Source of the DNA: Ignavibacteriota bacterium
GTDB lineage: Bacteria; Bacteroidota; Ignavibacteria; Tepidaquicellales; Tepidaquicellaceae
Assembly (NCBI GenBank): GCA_003158365.1
Contig: PMIW01000044.1
Location: 1-8,950 of the forward strand
Direction: 5' to 3'
DNA length: 8,950 nt
Shown here: piece after piece, positions 6,825 through 8,950 of the stretch
Position numbering within the stretch: position 1 is the stretch's first letter
Layout: each line of letters opens with the position of its first letter
Notes under the pieces: model-generated
Databases searched by the model: none
What the model saw: the letters and a program-made list of their open reading frames with translations, nothing else
Told to the model about the DNA's origin: nothing
Made by a program: the position numbers and the translations under genes

Positions 6825-7175
6825 TTATTTTCCTCTGAATGTTCCAACAAATTTATTTCCATTACTATTCCATTTTGCCTGATAGTCGTATTTGCAAAAA
6901 TATATTTTCAGGTCAGCCTGATAGTCATATTGTGTAAAAAACACTTTCGTGTCTGCCTGGTAATCGTAATCGCAAAAATACCAGAGCGCATCATTTCCTT
7001 TTGCCTGATAATCATAACCGCATACAAAAACGATTAAATCAGCCTGGTAATCGTAGTCGCAGGAAAACACTTTCACGTCAGCCTGGTAGTCGTATTTTAC
7101 TTTAAAAATATTCCCTGCTTCTGCAAATCCTGCGATTAAAATAAATGCAAAAATGTAAAAAATTGTTCTGCTCAT
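6825..7175 (-). CDS. Secreted six-repeat YDYQA protein, DUF6150-like
   Basis: A 116-residue protein. Residues 1-20 form a clear signal peptide: MSR, a hydrophobic core FYIFAFILIAGF, then AEA before GN. The mature part is six short repeats of the form (Y/F)(F/V/S)C-x-YDYQA(D/K)-x-K-V. YDYQA starts at residues 28, 41, 54, 70, 83 and 96, so the spacing is 13, 13, 16, 13, 13. Repeats 3 and 6 end in QAK plus a short insert, while the others end in QAD, giving two 42-residue halves of three repeats each. Cysteines C39, C52, C68 and C94 sit at the same point of repeats 2, 3, 4 and 6. Each unit looks like one beta strand and a turn. I recognise the pattern as that of DUF6150 proteins of Bacteroidota, whose role is not known to me. 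It is followed after 7 nt by the DUF971 gene. The Tat, Sec-lipobox and membrane-anchor signs are absent, so a periplasmic location via Sec is likely. Confidence 0.82.
   Translation of the reverse strand: MSRTIFYIFAFILIAGFAEAGNIFKVKYDYQADVKVFSCDYDYQADLIVFVCGYDYQAKGNDALWYFCDYDYQADTKVFFTQYDYQADLKIYFCKYDYQAKWNSNGNKFVGTFRGK
6876..7094 (-). repeat. Coding tandem repeat: six YDYQA units (39/39/48/39/39 bp)
   Basis: Six related units of about 14 bp identity core (minus strand TAYGAYTAYCAGGC) encode YDYQA in the secreted repeat protein. All six pentapeptides are identical in protein, yet the DNA differs at the third positions of both Tyr codons and the Asp codon. That pattern points to old repeats kept by selection on the protein, not recent slippage. 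The larger 48-bp step in the middle marks the junction of two three-repeat halves 126 bp (42 codons) apart. Confidence 0.9.
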
Positions 7176-7237
7176 AATGATTTATATTAAAGTTTTTAAA
7201 TTACTTATTTTAAACTTTAAAAATTCTTACTTTGTTT

Positions 7238-7245
7238 CAAACATA
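7238..7245 (-). promoter_or_regulatory. Possible Bacteroidota-type -7 element for the repeat-protein/DUF971 unit
   Basis: TATGTTTG on the minus strand matches the TAnnTTTG -7 consensus used by the primary sigma factor in many Bacteroidota, and lies about 63 nt upstream of the ATG at 7175. I see no TTG at the expected -33 distance, so support is weak. The rest of the 161-bp divergent spacer (7176-7336) is AT-rich and must also hold the promoter for the phosphorylase gene on the other strand; a TATAAT at 7280-7285 (plus) is the only candidate there and lacks a -35 box. Confidence 0.28.
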
Positions 7246-7326
7246 TACAAAAAGCAAGATAGTAAAAATAAATATGTAGTATAATTCAAAATTTACTTAT
7301 ATTTTAATTGTTGATTTTTTTAATAA

Positions 7327-7333
7327 AAAGGGA
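7327..7333 (+). promoter_or_regulatory. Ribosome binding site of the alpha-glucan phosphorylase gene
   Basis: AAAGGGA, 3 nt before the ATG at 7337, is the clearest Shine-Dalgarno-like site in the window; most other genes here have only A-rich leaders. It fixes the start of the phosphorylase, whose family N-terminus (the DUF3417 domain) begins immediately after it. Confidence 0.6.
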
Positions 7334-7336
7334 TAT

Positions 7337-8950
7337 ATGCAGGAAATTTTAAACCAATTAAACGAACTTTCATACAATTTATTCTGGACATGGAACAACG
7401 ATTTTCGGGCTATTTTTGCAGAAATAAACCGTGATTACTGGAAGTGGAGTCAGAAAAACCCCGTACAATTCTTAAGGACAATAAACAGAAATTACCTTTT
7501 CGACATAATAGAGAAAAAAAATCTTAAAGATAAAATTCACAAAGTTTACCGCGAATACAGGGAATACCTTAACAGGGATACTTATTTCGGAAGAGGCAAG
7601 GAGGATAAAGATGCTCCGAAAATCATCTACCTATCGGCTGAATACGGTATCACCAAATGCCTGAAGTTTTATTCGGGAGGACTTGGCACACTTTCGGGAG
7701 ACCACATGAAATCCGCTTCGGACCTCGGAGTTCCGCTGGTGGGAATCGGTTTGGCATATTCATATGGATATTTCAGGCAATACATAAATAATTACAACAG
7801 GCAGGCGGAATTATACGAGCTGAATGATTTCGAAAATCTGCCGATGAACCTTGTACTTGATGAAGATTACAGGCCGGTGAAGATTTCAATTAATCTACCC
7901 GGGCGTAAAGTTTATGCTCAAATTTGGAAGCTTATTATCGGAAGAGTAAATTTATACCTGCTTGATACATTCGTGGATGAAAATGATGTAGAAGATAAGA
8001 GAATAACGGATATACTTTACGGAGGTGAAGCGGAGAAAAGAGTGCTTCAGGAAATACTTCTGGGAATTGGCGGCATGAGGGCAGTAGAAGCAATTGGAAT
8101 TAATTTAAAAGGCTGCCACATTAATGAGGGTCACTCTGCATTCCTTATTTTCGAGAGAATAAAGATGACAATGAAGAAGCAGAATGTATCATTCAAAGAG
8201 GCGCAGGAGATTTGCTATTATTCAAATATATTCACAACTCACACGCCTGTTCCCGCGGGAATAGATATTTTCCCGAAGTGGCTGATAGAAAAATATTTCA
8301 GGGAGTATGCCGAGAAAGAGCTCGGGGTGAATTTCGATGATTTTTTTGAAGAGGGCGATTTGACAAAAAATGATAAGGTAAACGACCATTTCAACATGGC
8401 TTATCTTGCAATTAACAATTCCAATTTCGTAAACGGTGTAAGTAAGCTTCATGGAAAAATTGCAAGAAAAATGTGGTCGCTTCCCCCTGACAGAACCCAG
8501 ATAGTATCCATAACAAACGGAGTGCATCTTAAAACATATCTTGCAAGCGATTCCGAAAATTTATACAGAAAAAATTTCGGCAAGGACTGGCTTTATCAGC
8601 AGGGCATATGGGAGGAGATAAGCAACCTTCCCGATAAAGATATTTGGGCAATGAGGCAGAAGAACCGTTCGCACATGATAGATTATATACGGGAAAGAAC
8701 GATTGATAAAATAAAGCTGCTGCACGACAGTGAAGATAAGATTTCGGAAGTTCAGGACCTGCTCGATAAAAATATTCTGACAATCGGTTTTGCAAGAAGA
8801 TTCGCAACATATAAGAGAGGAACTTTGATTTTCAGAAATATTGAGAGGCTGAAAAAAATAATAAATAACGAGAAAATGCAGGTTCAGTTTGTATTTTCCG
8901 GAAAAGCTCATCCGAAAGATGAAGGTGGAAAAAACCTGATTTCAGAAATA
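7337..8950 (+). CDS. glgP: Alpha-glucan phosphorylase, GT35 family (3' end outside window)
   Basis: Open for 538 codons from ATG 7337 to the window edge. It belongs to the GT35 alpha-glucan phosphorylases, which release glucose 1-phosphate from glycogen or maltodextrin in the cytoplasm using pyridoxal phosphate. Residues 1-50 carry the DUF3417 N-terminal domain (LFWTWNNDFRAIF, NPVQFL) of the bacterial and archaeal subgroup. Then come YLSAEYGITKCLKFYSGGLG (98-117) with GDHMKSASDLGVPLVGIGL (121-139), NDFENLPM (163-170), HINEGHSAF (261-269), FTTHTPVPAGIDIFP (299-313), ITNGVHLKTYLA (392-403), and LTIGFARRFATYKR (481-494) at the start of the C-terminal half. The PLP-binding lysine lies in the missing part, so catalysis cannot be confirmed. 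In THTPVPAGIDIFP, Ile replaces the His I would expect (AGHD). Family length is usually above 700 residues. It is divergent from the repeat-protein gene and looks like the head of its own transcript. Confidence 0.94.
   Translation, partial: MQEILNQLNELSYNLFWTWNNDFRAIFAEINRDYWKWSQKNPVQFLRTINRNYLFDIIEKKNLKDKIHKVYREYREYLNRDTYFGRGKEDKDAPKIIYLSAEYGITKCLKFYSGGLGTLSGDHMKSASDLGVPLVGIGLAYSYGYFRQYINNYNRQAELYELNDFENLPMNLVLDEDYRPVKISINLPGRKVYAQIWKLIIGRVNLYLLDTFVDENDVEDKRITDILYGGEAEKRVLQEILLGIGGMRAVEAIGINLKGCHINEGHSAFLIFERIKMTMKKQNVSFKEAQEICYYSNIFTTHTPVPAGIDIFPKWLIEKYFREYAEKELGVNFDDFFEEGDLTKNDKVNDHFNMAYLAINNSNFVNGVSKLHGKIARKMWSLPPDRTQIVSITNGVHLKTYLASDSENLYRKNFGKDWLYQQGIWEEISNLPDKDIWAMRQKNRSHMIDYIRERTIDKIKLLHDSEDKISEVQDLLDKNILTIGFARRFATYKRGTLIFRNIERLKKIINNEKMQVQFVFSGKAHPKDEGGKNLISEI

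Noticed and set aside
6876..7094. Regularly spaced similar 14-bp words every 39-48 bp, resembling a CRISPR or iteron array.
   Set aside because: The words are in frame, encode YDYQA each time, and vary mainly at third codon positions; the spacers are coding and similar to each other. This is a protein repeat.
7280..7285. TATAAT as a -10 box for the phosphorylase gene.
   Set aside because: No -35 box at a suitable distance, and such a hexamer is expected by chance in this AT-rich spacer; kept only as a remark.
8222..8911. Overlapping minus-strand open frames opposite the phosphorylase gene.
   Set aside because: The plus-strand frame is continuous and full of GT35 motifs; the antisense frames show nothing recognisable.

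Overview
The window is a compact, AT-rich bacterial chromosome segment with seven protein-coding genes, almost no spacer DNA and no RNA genes. The gene content (a YDYQA-repeat protein of the DUF6150 type, a GT35 alpha-glucan phosphorylase with a DUF3417 domain, SQR with DUF1641), frequent ATA and AGA codons and mostly weak or absent Shine-Dalgarno sequences suggest the Bacteroidota/Ignavibacteriota side of the FCB superphylum. That placement is inference and could not be checked by a search.

Left arm (1-3571, all minus strand). In order of transcription: a membrane-anchored metallophosphoesterase (3571-2300), a MarR-family regulator (2197-1784), a sulfide:quinone oxidoreductase (SQR, 1749-520) and a DUF1641 protein that leaves the window at base 1. 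SQR and DUF1641 are 1 nt apart, and MarR lies 34 nt ahead of SQR, so these three look like one sulfide-oxidation operon with its own regulator. A 6-1-6 palindrome 19 nt upstream of marR is a candidate autoregulatory operator.

Centre (3572-6506). A 52-bp divergent spacer separates the phosphoesterase from a full-length uvrA (plus strand), the damage-recognition ATPase of nucleotide excision repair. It has two ATPase modules and two zinc cysteine quartets, but lacks the CPxC/H-like segment I would expect near residue 145.

Right arm (6507-8950). Convergent with uvrA, with only 8 nt between stop codons, lies a two-gene minus-strand unit. The first is a secreted 116-residue protein built from six YDYQA repeats in an exact 3+3 arrangement. 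The second is a small DUF971 protein with a Cys3-His zinc site. A 161-bp divergent promoter region then leads to an alpha-glucan phosphorylase on the plus strand, cut by the window end after 538 codons.

I found no IS element, CRISPR array, tRNA, rRNA or prophage. The least ordinary items are the YDYQA-repeat protein and its coupling to DUF971, and the cysteine-bearing MarR beside SQR, which could be a reactive-sulfur sensor.
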